NCBI RefSeq assembly: GCF_016401385.1
Contig: NZ_JAEACF010000001.1
Span: 3,162,001 to 3,226,000, forward strand
Direction of reading: 5' to 3'
Length of the DNA: 64,000 bases
DNA from: Fictibacillus halophilus
Lineage (GTDB): Bacteria; Bacillota; Bacilli; Bacillales; Fictibacillaceae
The position numbers and the translations under genes were made by a program. How positions within the stretch are numbered: position 1 is the stretch's first letter; each line of letters starts with the position of its first letter. Under the pieces are notes generated by a model. It did no database searches. It was not told the DNA's origin and saw only the letters and a program-made list of their open reading frames with translations. Positions 52,462 to 61,044 of this stretch are shown here, piece after piece.

Positions 52462-53007
52462 TTATTCAAAGACAGAACTTGCCGCTTCGATCAACTTCTT
52501 TTTCTCCGCTTTTCTGTCTGCATCTTCCTTGATTAAGTACTCGATTTTATAGAATAGACCATCCTTTTTCCAAGCAAGGATAGGCAGATCTGCACTTCCC
52601 GAAAAATAAGCATCTGTACCATCCCTTAACTCCACTTCGTCTTTCGTTTCTAACTTCTCGGTCTTCGGGAGAAAATTAGATACTCGATAAGCTAAATAAA
52701 CATTTTGCCCTTCTTGTCTCGGATAAAAAACAGAATCTACAAGGATATTTCGTTTTTCACCCCAATCGGAGATCTGAAACGTTGAAAGAGCGACCTTAAA
52801 CGGCAATTGATCAGGCAGTTCCAGTGAGAATGGAACGGCTTTTAGTGTTTCTTTCTTAGAAACTTGATCGTAATAACGAGGATAAGCGCCTTTTGGATGA
52901 TCTTGCAGTGTTAAGTTTTTATCGTTTAATGTTCTTTTTTCCTCACTCGAACATCCAGCAAGCAAAACTGCTATGACTACAAATACGAACCAACCCCACT
53001 TTTTCAT
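52462..53007 (-). CDS. Lipoprotein, DUF4367-like
   Basis: 181 residues from ATG 53007 (GTG at 53016 is also possible). Signal peptide with lipobox VLLAGCSS, Cys near residue 19. The mature part has LPFKVALSTFQISDWG, VDSVFYPRQEGQNVYLAYRV and LPILAWKKDGLFYKIEYLI, similar in layout to DUF4367 domains of Bacillaceae lipoproteins. Extracellular membrane face. It follows the 5'-nucleotidase-like gene by about 20 bp, suggesting co-transcription. Confidence 0.78.
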   Translation of the reverse strand: MKKWGWFVFVVIAVLLAGCSSEEKRTLNDKNLTLQDHPKGAYPRYYDQVSKKETLKAVPFSLELPDQLPFKVALSTFQISDWGEKRNILVDSVFYPRQEGQNVYLAYRVSNFLPKTEKLETKDEVELRDGTDAYFSGSADLPILAWKKDGLFYKIEYLIKEDADRKAEKKKLIEAASSVFE

Positions 53008-53028
53008 CCGCTTCACCTGCTTCTCTTA

Positions 53029-54606
53029 TTATTTTAAGGAGGATGAAACCATTACACGCCAGTTGTGATCACACGTTGCTTGTATCGTACCTCTATTCAA
53101 GATATAGTTTGCCATCAGTTCAGACATATCGATCGGAATATCCTTCACCACACGTTTTTCCTTAAACATGGGATAATCACCGCCTCCACCTGCACGATAA
53201 TTGTTCATAACGACTTTGTATAAGGAGTCGTATTCAATCGATTTTCCTTTATACTGTAAACTCACAATTCGCTGTCCGAGCGGCTTTGACAGGTCAATCG
53301 TGTAATCAATACCCTCCCACATGTCATAGTTGTAATGCTGAGGCTTCGGAATTGAAAACGCTGGGTTAATCACCGGATCACCCGCTTCGTTTACAGAAAA
53401 ATAAGAAGCTGATCTCTCTAACGCTTCCTTCATATCTCGCCCTGTAATCTCAATCACTTTTAACGTGTTTGGGTACACATAATTTGAAACGATGTCGCGC
53501 ATCGTAACATGTTTCGAGAACCCTTTGGAATGATCATCAAAAAGAGCTGTACTCGAAATATCTACACCCGCTGCATCCATCTGCACCTTATTAATAAATT
53601 CAATAAACGGATGATCAACTAGCCTCGTTAACATAGGATCGGTAATCTTCATATCCCCGTCTACTTGTCCTAAAGGCTGATCTAGCCATTTTTGAGTTTT
53701 AATTTCGTACGGCTGAATCAGATCCAACACCTGCTGATCAGGTTCGTAGTCCTTCACAGAAAGAAGTTTCGCTCGTTTATTTTCCAATTTCCATGAATCA
53801 CCTTCACCTTTAACTTTTACTTCTACATACCCCAGTTCAGTTCCTTGTGTCCCCGGCTGAATGATCGTGACTCCGTTCACTTCACCTTCAAGCAAGCGAT
53901 GCTGATGACCGGTGATTAGCACATCGATTCCTTCGATCTCCATACACAGTTGATACGCTTGGTTCTCTTTCGTGAGCGTTTCCGTTGGTTTCCCTGTTTT
54001 GAGATCTCTCTCAAAACCACCATGATAAGAAACAATCATGACATCTGATTTCGATCGTAGATAAGGAACCCATTTTTTTGCCGTCTCCACCGCATCCAGA
54101 AAAGAAAGTCCTTTAATATGTTCTGGATTCTCCCAGTTCGGTACATATTGTGTAGTTAATCCTAAGATCGCCACTTTTATCCCGCACTCAAAAGTTTTGA
54201 TGATATAAGGTTGTCCAAAGACCGCTTTCTCTGTTCCTTGGTGTACGATGTTAGCTGAGAGCCAAGGAAATCTAGATTCTTCAATCGTTTTATATAGATA
54301 AGGAAGACCATAATTAAACTCATGATTTCCTATTATCGCAGCATCATAATGCAATTCGTTTAAAAGAAGTACCATTGGATTAACATCATCTTGATCTGTT
54401 TTAGTGTGATAGTAAGTTAGCGGCGTTCCTTGAATAAGATCTCCGTTATCAATGAGGAGGGTGTTGGGGCGGTTAGACATGTGTTCTTTTAATGAAGCTG
54501 CAGTTTTAGCCAATCCTATGTCCGCTTTTTCATTATTACCGTACGTTAACGGGAGAACATAGCCATGAATATCACTTGTCACATAAATATGTATGAATTG
54601 TTCCAA
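53029..54606 (-). CDS. Cytoplasmic 5'-nucleotidase-family metallophosphatase
   Basis: 525 residues from TTG 54606, with GGAGAAGGC upstream. Metallophosphoesterase plus 5'-nucleotidase C-terminal domain: VTSDIHGYVLPL near 9, LIDNGDLIQGTPL near 50, IGNHEFNYG near 91, YHGGFERD near 200, GHQHRLLEG near 240, and MNNYRAGGGGDYP near 485. In contrast to the gene at 43983 there is no signal peptide. Similar to UDP-sugar hydrolase or 2',3'-cyclic nucleotide phosphodiesterase. Substrate unknown. First gene of a run with the lipoprotein gene. Confidence 0.88.
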   Translation of the reverse strand: MEQFIHIYVTSDIHGYVLPLTYGNNEKADIGLAKTAASLKEHMSNRPNTLLIDNGDLIQGTPLTYYHTKTDQDDVNPMVLLLNELHYDAAIIGNHEFNYGLPYLYKTIEESRFPWLSANIVHQGTEKAVFGQPYIIKTFECGIKVAILGLTTQYVPNWENPEHIKGLSFLDAVETAKKWVPYLRSKSDVMIVSYHGGFERDLKTGKPTETLTKENQAYQLCMEIEGIDVLITGHQHRLLEGEVNGVTIIQPGTQGTELGYVEVKVKGEGDSWKLENKRAKLLSVKDYEPDQQVLDLIQPYEIKTQKWLDQPLGQVDGDMKITDPMLTRLVDHPFIEFINKVQMDAAGVDISSTALFDDHSKGFSKHVTMRDIVSNYVYPNTLKVIEITGRDMKEALERSASYFSVNEAGDPVINPAFSIPKPQHYNYDMWEGIDYTIDLSKPLGQRIVSLQYKGKSIEYDSLYKVVMNNYRAGGGGDYPMFKEKRVVKDIPIDMSELMANYILNRGTIQATCDHNWRVMVSSSLK

Positions 54607-54879
54607 GCCTTCTCCCTACCTTCTATAAATAGTATATAATCCAAATTATACCACCAGTTCTATTCTATCACTTTAAAAATCCGTTGATGATATTCGACAA
54701 TATTTCCGGGGGAATGTTTGTTATTCTACAAAAATTCACACAGATCCACTAAAAATAATTCTGTTTCATTCAACAAAATCTTTTTATGAAAAAATTGAGA
54801 ATCTTTTACAGGGAAACACGACTGATATAACGAATAGTATTAATTTGTCGTTTTATAGATAATAGGGGGATTAATCAGC

Positions 54880-56463
54880 ATGAATACGAATGTAAAAACA
54901 AAAAAGAAAAAGAAAAGAAATCAATCTAATTACAGAGCTTTATTACTTCCTTTCATAGTCGTTTTAATCCTGATCGGGGCAGTGATCTGGAATAATGTTC
55001 GTCAAGAGACGAGGCTTCCTGATCCTGATTGGAGCCGTTCTGTGGAGACACCTGCACAATCCATTAGCGCTGAACCAACTGTTATAAAAAGAGATGACCA
55101 ATATTATGTGTATACCCATCAAAAAGACGGTTTACAAGTGACGACTTTAGATAAAAGTCTAAATCTAGTCTCTGAAAAGACAGAGAACCTTCCTCTCGAT
55201 GAAAGAGCGAACTATTGGACAAACGGAAAACAGATTGCCTTTATCTCGCGTGGTGAGCTTATTCTGTATGAAGAAGGTAAACAAACCGTTGTAGATAAAG
55301 AAGTGGAACTTTTAGCTGATGCTAAAGACCGATTTGCTTATTCAAAAGGTAATAAAGTATTTGTATTTAACCCTGAAGTTGGGAAGAGTCAATCCATATT
55401 TACAGCTAAGGAAAAACTATCAGAGCTATCAGGTCATCCAGCATCTCAATCATTTATCGCAACGGTTGGTCAAAAAGTAGAGATGGAAGCATTTTATTTA
55501 AAAGAAGCAGACGGAAAATATAGCGCTCAATCTATCACGCGATACAGCAAAACACCGACAGATAAAATCTATAACTTCCGCTTTGCTGAAGCAGATGATC
55601 AAGTTCATTTTATGTATACCTTTTATTCTTCTAAACAAGGAACGAAGACGTTTAAAACGTTTTATGGTGCAGCACCTACGGACCAGCTTAAAGCTATTGA
55701 TTTCAGCAATGTTAAGTTATACAGCTCAGAGCTTGGTTATGAGATCGAAAACCCTTCTTACCAGCAGTTAAACGTAGAAAACAACAAGCCTATCATTCTA
55801 TTTGCAGCGAAAGGACCGATTTCTACTAAAAAGGAAGCGGGCAACATTTACAAAGCAACCTTAAATGGCGACAAGTGGGAAGCAGCACGAATCAGTACAA
55901 CGAGTGATTTTTCAGTTTATCCGATACAGGTGGATGAAAAGACGATTGCTTGGTTAAAAGCAGAATCTGTCAGTGATTATAGACTTTATTTAGCAAGCCA
56001 AGATTCAGAGATTAAGAGTGCGAGTAAAAAAATGGGGAAACAAGATTTATATACTGCCACGTTTGACGCGTTTACGGCTTTCGTTGTATCGTTCATCGCT
56101 ATGACGAACGCATTCATTTGGGTAGTGCCGTCAGTATTGTTCTTAGGAATTCTTTATTTTGTACGTATTGATGTCATTGAGGATGAAAAACCTTGGGCGA
56201 AATGGACTGCGATCGCACTTTTTGTTATTACACAGCTTTATGTGATTCAATCATTGTTCAACAACACATTCTATACACTAGCACCGAAATACCTTACCTT
56301 TACCGGAAGCTCATTCATCATTCCTATGATTGTTTCCGCGATAGCACTGTGGGTGATGCAGGTAGCTAGAGATAAGGATTGGGGATTGTTTGCACAAGTT
56401 TCATATTTTATCGGACTTACCGTATTGTTCGAACTCTTTGTTGTTGGAACGTACGTGTACTAA
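54880..56463 (+). CDS. Large hypothetical membrane protein, extracellular sensor-like domain plus five helices
   Basis: 527 residues. AGGGGGATT precedes the ATG. A lysine-rich N-terminus (TKKKKKRNQ) and one membrane helix (21-41) lead to a 330-residue extracellular region made of short beta strands, propeller-like in rhythm (YYVYTHQKDGLQVTTLD, QIAFISRGELILYEEGK, RFAYSKGNKVFVFNPE). The C-terminus has about five helices (398-525). No family recognised. It stands alone; the signal-reading role is a guess from layout. Confidence 0.8.
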   Translation: MNTNVKTKKKKKRNQSNYRALLLPFIVVLILIGAVIWNNVRQETRLPDPDWSRSVETPAQSISAEPTVIKRDDQYYVYTHQKDGLQVTTLDKSLNLVSEKTENLPLDERANYWTNGKQIAFISRGELILYEEGKQTVVDKEVELLADAKDRFAYSKGNKVFVFNPEVGKSQSIFTAKEKLSELSGHPASQSFIATVGQKVEMEAFYLKEADGKYSAQSITRYSKTPTDKIYNFRFAEADDQVHFMYTFYSSKQGTKTFKTFYGAAPTDQLKAIDFSNVKLYSSELGYEIENPSYQQLNVENNKPIILFAAKGPISTKKEAGNIYKATLNGDKWEAARISTTSDFSVYPIQVDEKTIAWLKAESVSDYRLYLASQDSEIKSASKKMGKQDLYTATFDAFTAFVVSFIAMTNAFIWVVPSVLFLGILYFVRIDVIEDEKPWAKWTAIALFVITQLYVIQSLFNNTFYTLAPKYLTFTGSSFIIPMIVSAIALWVMQVARDKDWGLFAQVSYFIGLTVLFELFVVGTYVY

Positions 56464-56499
56464 GGATTTATCCCTCCAGTAATTTAGCGGGTTGACGGG

Positions 56500-56607
56500 A
56501 TAATCTGTCCAATTCAAATGAATATCTGTCCATTTCATGTAATAATCTGTCCGATTGCTTCATTAATCTATCCAATTGAAGAAGTAATCTGTCCGATTAA
56601 TATTTCT
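56500..56607. repeat. 21-bp period array G (ATCTGTCCGATT core)
   Basis: Units start at 56503, 56524, 56545, 56566 and 56587, exactly 21 bp apart. Core ATCTGTCCRATT with few changes; remaining bases vary. It lies between two genes on the same strand, unlike most of the other arrays. Confidence 0.92.
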
Positions 56608-56648
56608 TTGGGTTCACAAGCATACTAAGGAGATAGGGAGCTGAATTA

Positions 56649-57178
56649 ATGATATATGTTATTCGGCAAGGAGAAACAGATTTAAACAAAGAAAAAAGGC
56701 TGCAAGGTAGAATGGGCTTGCCTTTAAATCAAATAGGAATCACACAAGCAGAACGTTTAAGAGAACAGCTTAAAGATACAAGGTTTGATTATGTCTTTTC
56801 CTCTCCACAAGAACGAGCCATTCAGACAGCTGAGATAGCAACTGGAAAAAAAGCGAGAATCGATAGCAGACTTGACGTTTTTGACTTAGGAGAAGCCGAT
56901 CAGTTGAAAAAAAGCGAAGTTATTTTTGATGGATTTATTCCTGATCCTAATCGGTACAAAGGAGTAGAAAATATTAATAGCTATGTAGAACGCGTGTTTA
57001 GCTTCTTACGCGAATTAGAGGTTAGTTATCGTTCTGATATGGACACAGATGTACAACAGGGTGTATTGGGGCTTATTTTCACGGTATTCCACAGGATCGA
57101 AATCTTTTAAGATACTCATCTGATAATGGAGAATATAAGACATATGCATTCACTAACTTTGCACATCATACAAAGTAA
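56649..57178 (+). pseudogene. Histidine phosphatase (phosphoglycerate mutase-like), frameshifted and missing catalytic His
   Basis: Frame 1 runs from ATG 56649 to 57110. It starts MIYVIRQGETDLNKEKRLQG, where the family has RHGET, so the phospho-accepting His is Gln. YVFSSPQERAIQTAEIATG follows. Near 57036 the frame is lost; the other frame reads GHRCTTGCIGAYFHGIPQ and RYSSDNGEYKTYAFTN to TAA at 57178, which is the normal end of the family. The strand before the second His (VLLVSHG-type) is missing. It is almost certainly a decayed gene. Confidence 0.85.
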
Positions 57179-57181
57179 AAT

Positions 57182-57211
57182 TAAAAAGGACCCCATTTAG
57201 AGGTCCTTTTA
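57182..57211. terminator. Shared terminator between phosphatase remnant and the DUF1980 gene
   Basis: AAAAGGACC / AGGTCCTTTT arms with T-runs in both directions. Confidence 0.88.
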
Positions 57212-57227
57212 ACGTTGTCATTGTAAA

Positions 57228-58175
57228 TTAATAAGCTCCCAAACTCTCAGGGCTCGGATACACATATGGATCTTTAATTGGCTTAATTTTTTCTAAAGAC
57301 TCAACCTGCACTAATGGCAGACGCACTTTGTTCAATTCTGTTTCATCAATAGTTCCTGTAACGGTATACCATTCATCCGCTTTAAGTTTGGATACTCCAT
57401 CGCCTTCAATAATGGTTCCATATACCACGGCATCCGCACTGCAGCAATTCATTGAAAAGCGCGCAATAACGGCTTGATTTTCACTCATTCCGTCTTCACG
57501 ATACACAAATCCTGTCGTTTCGATTTCTTTTCCTTTGAACTTATCAAGGTAGATATCCAAAACAGTCATCGTATCGAGATAGTGATCAGATGTTACTTTC
57601 ACTTTATCCTTCGCTAACTGTTCTTTTCCGAACTTTTTATAATACTCCGTTACATCATAAGTCTCGACCGGATTTTCTTCCTTTACGTTCTTTTCCATCT
57701 CTTTAATGTAACCTTCAGGATCATCTAAATAGGCTTCCACATCAATATTCTGTGTTGTGGTTACTTTACCTTCTTCCGTTTTTTGAGCTGGTTTTGCATA
57801 TAATCCCGTTCCGTAACGAATGCCACGCTTCTCAGCAACAGAGCTGTCCATCGCTTTTTCAGGAATCATGAACCCTGTAAGAAGAGGAATCACAAAGATC
57901 ATATAGATAAAGAAATGCTTGAGCGGCCTACCCTTAGGTGTATGATCCACACCACATCCACATGCGTCATCATGCTGTTCATCCGATCGTCTAAAGAACT
58001 GCATCACACCTAAAATTCCTAAAATGCCGATCGCAAAATAGACGAAGATATGCATTTTCGGTGCTACATAATAATTCAGCTTCCCAGTTGTGATTAATCC
58101 GATCAGCAGGAGCATGAAACCGATTAAGATGATACCTCTTAAGTACGTATGAAAATCTCGACTCTCTTTATTCAT
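57228..58175 (-). CDS. TIGR03943/DUF1980 permease-associated membrane protein (YcgQ-like)
   Basis: 315 residues. N-terminal membrane helices (about 14-34, 38-60 and 85-105) with the metal-binding-looking segment DEQHDDACGCGVDHTP between them. The C-terminal part is extracellular and carries FVYREDGMSENQAVIARFSMNCCSADAVVYG near residue 225, with the conserved Cys pair CCSAD. Pairs with the permease 18 bp upstream in one operon, as ycgR-ycgQ in B. subtilis. A Zur box ahead of the operon suggests a zinc-related job. Confidence 0.88.
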   Translation of the reverse strand: MNKESRDFHTYLRGIILIGFMLLLIGLITTGKLNYYVAPKMHIFVYFAIGILGILGVMQFFRRSDEQHDDACGCGVDHTPKGRPLKHFFIYMIFVIPLLTGFMIPEKAMDSSVAEKRGIRYGTGLYAKPAQKTEEGKVTTTQNIDVEAYLDDPEGYIKEMEKNVKEENPVETYDVTEYYKKFGKEQLAKDKVKVTSDHYLDTMTVLDIYLDKFKGKEIETTGFVYREDGMSENQAVIARFSMNCCSADAVVYGTIIEGDGVSKLKADEWYTVTGTIDETELNKVRLPLVQVESLEKIKPIKDPYVYPSPESLGAY

Positions 58176-58193
58176 TGTTTCTTCCCTCCCTTT

Positions 58194-59204
58194 CTATACC
58201 ACAAATTGATACACCATCGTTACAGCAAAAACGGTTAGCGTTATTAATCCCATTAATACAAATACAAAACGTGTTTTAAAATAAGCAAACATCATAAGCA
58301 TGTTCTTCACATCAAGCATCGGTCCATAAACCAAGAACGCAATGATCGATCCTACCGTAAACGTACTTCCGAATGAAGCCGCGATAAAGGCATCTGCCTC
58401 TGAACAAATAGATAACAAGAAAGCAAGTCCCATCATCAGACCTGTTGATGACCACTCATTGCCTCCTAGCGCCAAAAGGTCATTACGATTGATGAACACT
58501 TGGAACATACTTGCTAAAAACGCACCAAAAATAAGGAACTTCCCAGTATCAAAGAACTCATCAGATGCATGATACACCGTTTGTTTCCAACGGCTCATCG
58601 TAATACCATGTGAATGATCGTGAGCGCCATGCTCTACGTGTAATCTGAGTTGATCTTTATTGCGAAAAACCCAATATACGATCAATCCGATGATGATTGC
58701 GACAAGAAGTGCCAGTCCAATTCTGCCATATACGACTGCCATATTGTTACGAAACGCATAAAAAGTGGATAGAATTACGACTGGGTTCACGATAGGAACG
58801 GTTAATAGAAAAACCGTTCCAAGATGCAGTGGAAGTCCTTTTTTGATCAAGCGTCTTACGACAGGTATGATCGCACACTCGCAGACTGGGAAAATCACTC
58901 CCATAAATAGAACAACACCGATTCCTAAGAACGGATTCTTTGGAATTATTCGCTGGATATGCTGTTCTGTTACAAAGGTCTGTATTAGTGCAGAAACGAA
59001 AACTCCTAGTAAAATAAAAGGAACAGCTTCTATTAAAATACTTAAAAACACCGTGTTCACATGCATGATGGAACTCGGCAAGTTATCAAAAACAGAATCA
59101 TTTTTAATTTCTTCCATAAATAGAAAAGAAATAATAAAGATAGCTAGCAATAAAAGCCCTATCATCTCTTTTCTTATAACATCTCTTGTTGCAAGGTCCT
59201 TCAT
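58194..59204 (-). CDS. Permease of the YcgR/SO_0444 type
   Basis: 336 residues, about eight to ten membrane helices. Typical segments: PFILLGVFVSALIQTFV near residue 60, FPVCECAIIPVVRRLIKKGLP near 106 (the conserved Cys-Glu-Cys), LTVPIVNPVVILSTFYAF near 133, a His-rich cytoplasmic loop VEHGAHDHSHGITMS near 192, and CSEADAFIAASFGSTF near 262. The Cys and His clusters suggest metal handling. First gene of the pair with the DUF1980 protein; GAGGAGCG precedes the ATG. Confidence 0.9.
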   Translation of the reverse strand: MKDLATRDVIRKEMIGLLLLAIFIISFLFMEEIKNDSVFDNLPSSIMHVNTVFLSILIEAVPFILLGVFVSALIQTFVTEQHIQRIIPKNPFLGIGVVLFMGVIFPVCECAIIPVVRRLIKKGLPLHLGTVFLLTVPIVNPVVILSTFYAFRNNMAVVYGRIGLALLVAIIIGLIVYWVFRNKDQLRLHVEHGAHDHSHGITMSRWKQTVYHASDEFFDTGKFLIFGAFLASMFQVFINRNDLLALGGNEWSSTGLMMGLAFLLSICSEADAFIAASFGSTFTVGSIIAFLVYGPMLDVKNMLMMFAYFKTRFVFVLMGLITLTVFAVTMVYQFVV

Positions 59205-59312
59205 CGTCTAACGCTCCTCTACTCCATCTGTTTTTATTTATTAGTATACTAGTTTCGTTATGAATGAAGTCTAGTATCTCGTCTCAAGTGTTTTAGTAAT
59301 GCACCCTATATT

Positions 59313-59333
59313 TAATCGTAATTATTACGCTTT
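59313..59333. promoter_or_regulatory. Zur box upstream of the permease operon
   Basis: TCGTAATTATTACG at 59316-59329 inside a 21-bp window that differs from the B. subtilis Zur consensus (AAATCGTAAT-N-ATTACGATTT) at only two positions. It lies about 110 bp upstream of the permease start. Zur with zinc would repress. Confidence 0.82.
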
Positions 59334-59342
59334 GTAAAGAGC

Positions 59343-59376
59343 AAAAAAAGAAACCAAGGTGAATTATCCTTGGTTC
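59343..59376 (-). terminator. Terminator of the dehydrogenase gene
   Basis: AACCAAGG / CCTTGGTT; the 5' arm is the last codons of the gene, T-run on the minus strand. Confidence 0.88.
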
Positions 59377-60233
59377 GCTAAACGTTTATATAATGCATGT
59401 GTACCGCTATCTTCTTCACCCATCTCAGCAAGCTCATCGTATAGTTTCTTTGCGAGTTGCAATCCTGGCGTCAATAAGCCCATCTCTTCCGCTGATTTCA
59501 ATGCGATGTTCATATCTTTTATAAAATGTTTTACGTAAAAGCCAGGAGCAAAATCTCCTTTTAGAATTCTTGGCCCAAGGTTGCTAAGATTCCAGCTTCC
59601 TGCCGCACCCGATTCGATACTTTTCAGCACGTTCTCTGGGTCTAATCCTGCTTTTTCCGCGTAAAGAATCGCTTCGCAAACGCCCATCATACCTGAGGCG
59701 ATCGCAATCTGATTACACATTTTTGTATGCTGACCAGATCCGGCTTTTCCTTGATAGACAACGTTCGTACCCATTTTAGAGAAAATCGGCTCCATATCGT
59801 GAAATGCAGATTCCGAACCACCTACCATGATGGATAGTTTGGCATCTCTGGCACCGATATCACCGCCAGAAACAGGTGCATCAAGCGTAGCAATCTTCCG
59901 TTCAGCTGCCGTTCGTTCAATTTTTTGTGCCAGCTGTGGACTAGAAGTTGTCATATCGATTAAGTAAGAACCTTCCTTTGCGTGTGCAACTAACCCTTCT
60001 GCACCTAGGTAGACTTCTTCTACATCTTTCGGATATCCGACCATCGTGATGATCACATCACAGTTTTGAGCGATTTCTTTTGGTGTGTCTGCCCATTTAG
60101 CTCCTTTTTCAAGAAGATCTTCTGCTTTTGCTTTCGTTCTTGTATAAACATGGACTGGATAACCTGCATTCATCAAGTGACCGGCCATGCTTTTTCCCAT
60201 TACACCTGTTCCGATAAATCCAACACTTTGCAA
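59364..60233 (-). CDS. ykwC: NAD-dependent beta-hydroxyacid dehydrogenase (YkwC-like)
   Basis: 289 residues from TTG 60233, with AAAGGAGTGAG upstream; a GTG 18 bp earlier lies before that site. 3-hydroxyisobutyrate/6-phosphogluconate dehydrogenase family: Rossmann motif VGFIGTGVMGKSMAGHL at residues 4-20, substrate motif DAPVSGGDIGARDAKL near 115, catalytic Lys in GSGQHTKMCNQI near 166. Close to B. subtilis YkwC. It reduces or oxidises a small beta-hydroxyacid; the substrate is not certain. No link to the acyl-CoA cluster by position. Confidence 0.92.
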   Translation of the reverse strand: MQSVGFIGTGVMGKSMAGHLMNAGYPVHVYTRTKAKAEDLLEKGAKWADTPKEIAQNCDVIITMVGYPKDVEEVYLGAEGLVAHAKEGSYLIDMTTSSPQLAQKIERTAAERKIATLDAPVSGGDIGARDAKLSIMVGGSESAFHDMEPIFSKMGTNVVYQGKAGSGQHTKMCNQIAIASGMMGVCEAILYAEKAGLDPENVLKSIESGAAGSWNLSNLGPRILKGDFAPGFYVKHFIKDMNIALKSAEEMGLLTPGLQLAKKLYDELAEMGEEDSGTHALYKRLANQG

Positions 60234-60271
60234 ATTTCTCACTCCTTTCACTCATTATAACGAAGATTAAC

Positions 60272-60304
60272 AAAAATAAAAAAGACACCGCTTAAGCGAT
60301 GACC
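60272..60304 (-). terminator. Terminator with the stop codon of the 109-residue gene in its loop
   Basis: GTCATCGC / GCGGTGTC on the minus strand (one mismatch, one G-T), with TTAA as the loop. The loop contains the TAA stop. Confidence 0.75.
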
Positions 60305-60621
60305 TCTCCTTGAAGAATGCGTTCGATCTTTAATTGAGCTAACTCATAATCCATATCTAGATTCGTTAACATCGATAGCATGTCATCGTTCGAATGCCGT
60401 TTTAACAGTTGATACAAGTTTGGCTTTCGTCTCTTGATCATGGTCATAATCTCGATAGTCGGTAACGTTCTGCCTGTTGGTTTAATACGTAAAAAAGAGC
60501 GGATGTATTGTGTGAAAGCGGGTATGGCCTCTACAGTGTCTGGTACTGTGTCTAATAGCTCCTGAAGCTTCAATAATGAATCAATCAGTTCTTTGTTTCT
60601 TTCCACGAATTCGTCCCTCAT
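60292..60621 (-). CDS. Small hypothetical cytoplasmic protein
   Basis: 109 residues from ATG 60621, chosen because CGGAGAAAG lies just upstream. A longer frame to 60747 runs through the 19-bp dispersed palindrome and has no ribosome binding site. All-helical by composition: MRDEFVERNKELIDSLLK, AFTQYIRSFLRIKPTG near 40 and DYELAQLKIERILQGEVIA at the end; basic middle (MIKRRKPNLYQLLKRH). No family recognised. Confidence 0.68.
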   Translation of the reverse strand: MRDEFVERNKELIDSLLKLQELLDTVPDTVEAIPAFTQYIRSFLRIKPTGRTLPTIEIMTMIKRRKPNLYQLLKRHSNDDMLSMLTNLDMDYELAQLKIERILQGEVIA

Positions 60622-61044
60622 CTTTCTCCGAAATTGTGTTACTTTGTTAAAGTTTCGCCTGTTTAGGCATCTCATAATAAATATCGGCAGTTTCATAGAA
60701 AGTTTAATGAGGGGTCTGACCCCACACAATTTATTTCCCGCACCCATTTACTCAACAGCTCTTAAGAGAATACTCCATTTACGGCCATCCACATTCCTCG
60801 TTTCAAGATCTCGGTAATTTAAACAAACATGAAATGCATCCAATCTTACTAGTACTTTGCAATACCTTTTGACCTGTTTCTTATCCTTTTATGTAAATCC
60901 TGCACAGTCCTTTAGGGGTATCTTTCATTTCCCTCATAAGTCCACCCTACTGTTTATTCGTTTTCGCATTTACTCACCTGTATATAAATGGTAAATTGAA
61001 CTTGTCGACAAAGGGGTCCCGTATTACGGCAGGAGGTTTGGAAT
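60622..61044. other. 420-bp spacer between divergent genes
   Basis: Holds the 19-bp palindromic element at 60711-60729 and should contain the promoters for both neighbours. Near 61005 TTGTCGAC and GTCCCG may form a leader for the C92 peptidase gene, but no promoter is clear. The stretch 60622-60747 remains open in the frame of the leftward gene. Confidence 0.4.
60711..60729. repeat. 19-bp GGGGTCTGACCCC element, copy 2
   Basis: GGGGTCTGACCCCACACAA, the exact reverse complement of 4160-4178. Flanking bases are unrelated. Confidence 0.85.
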
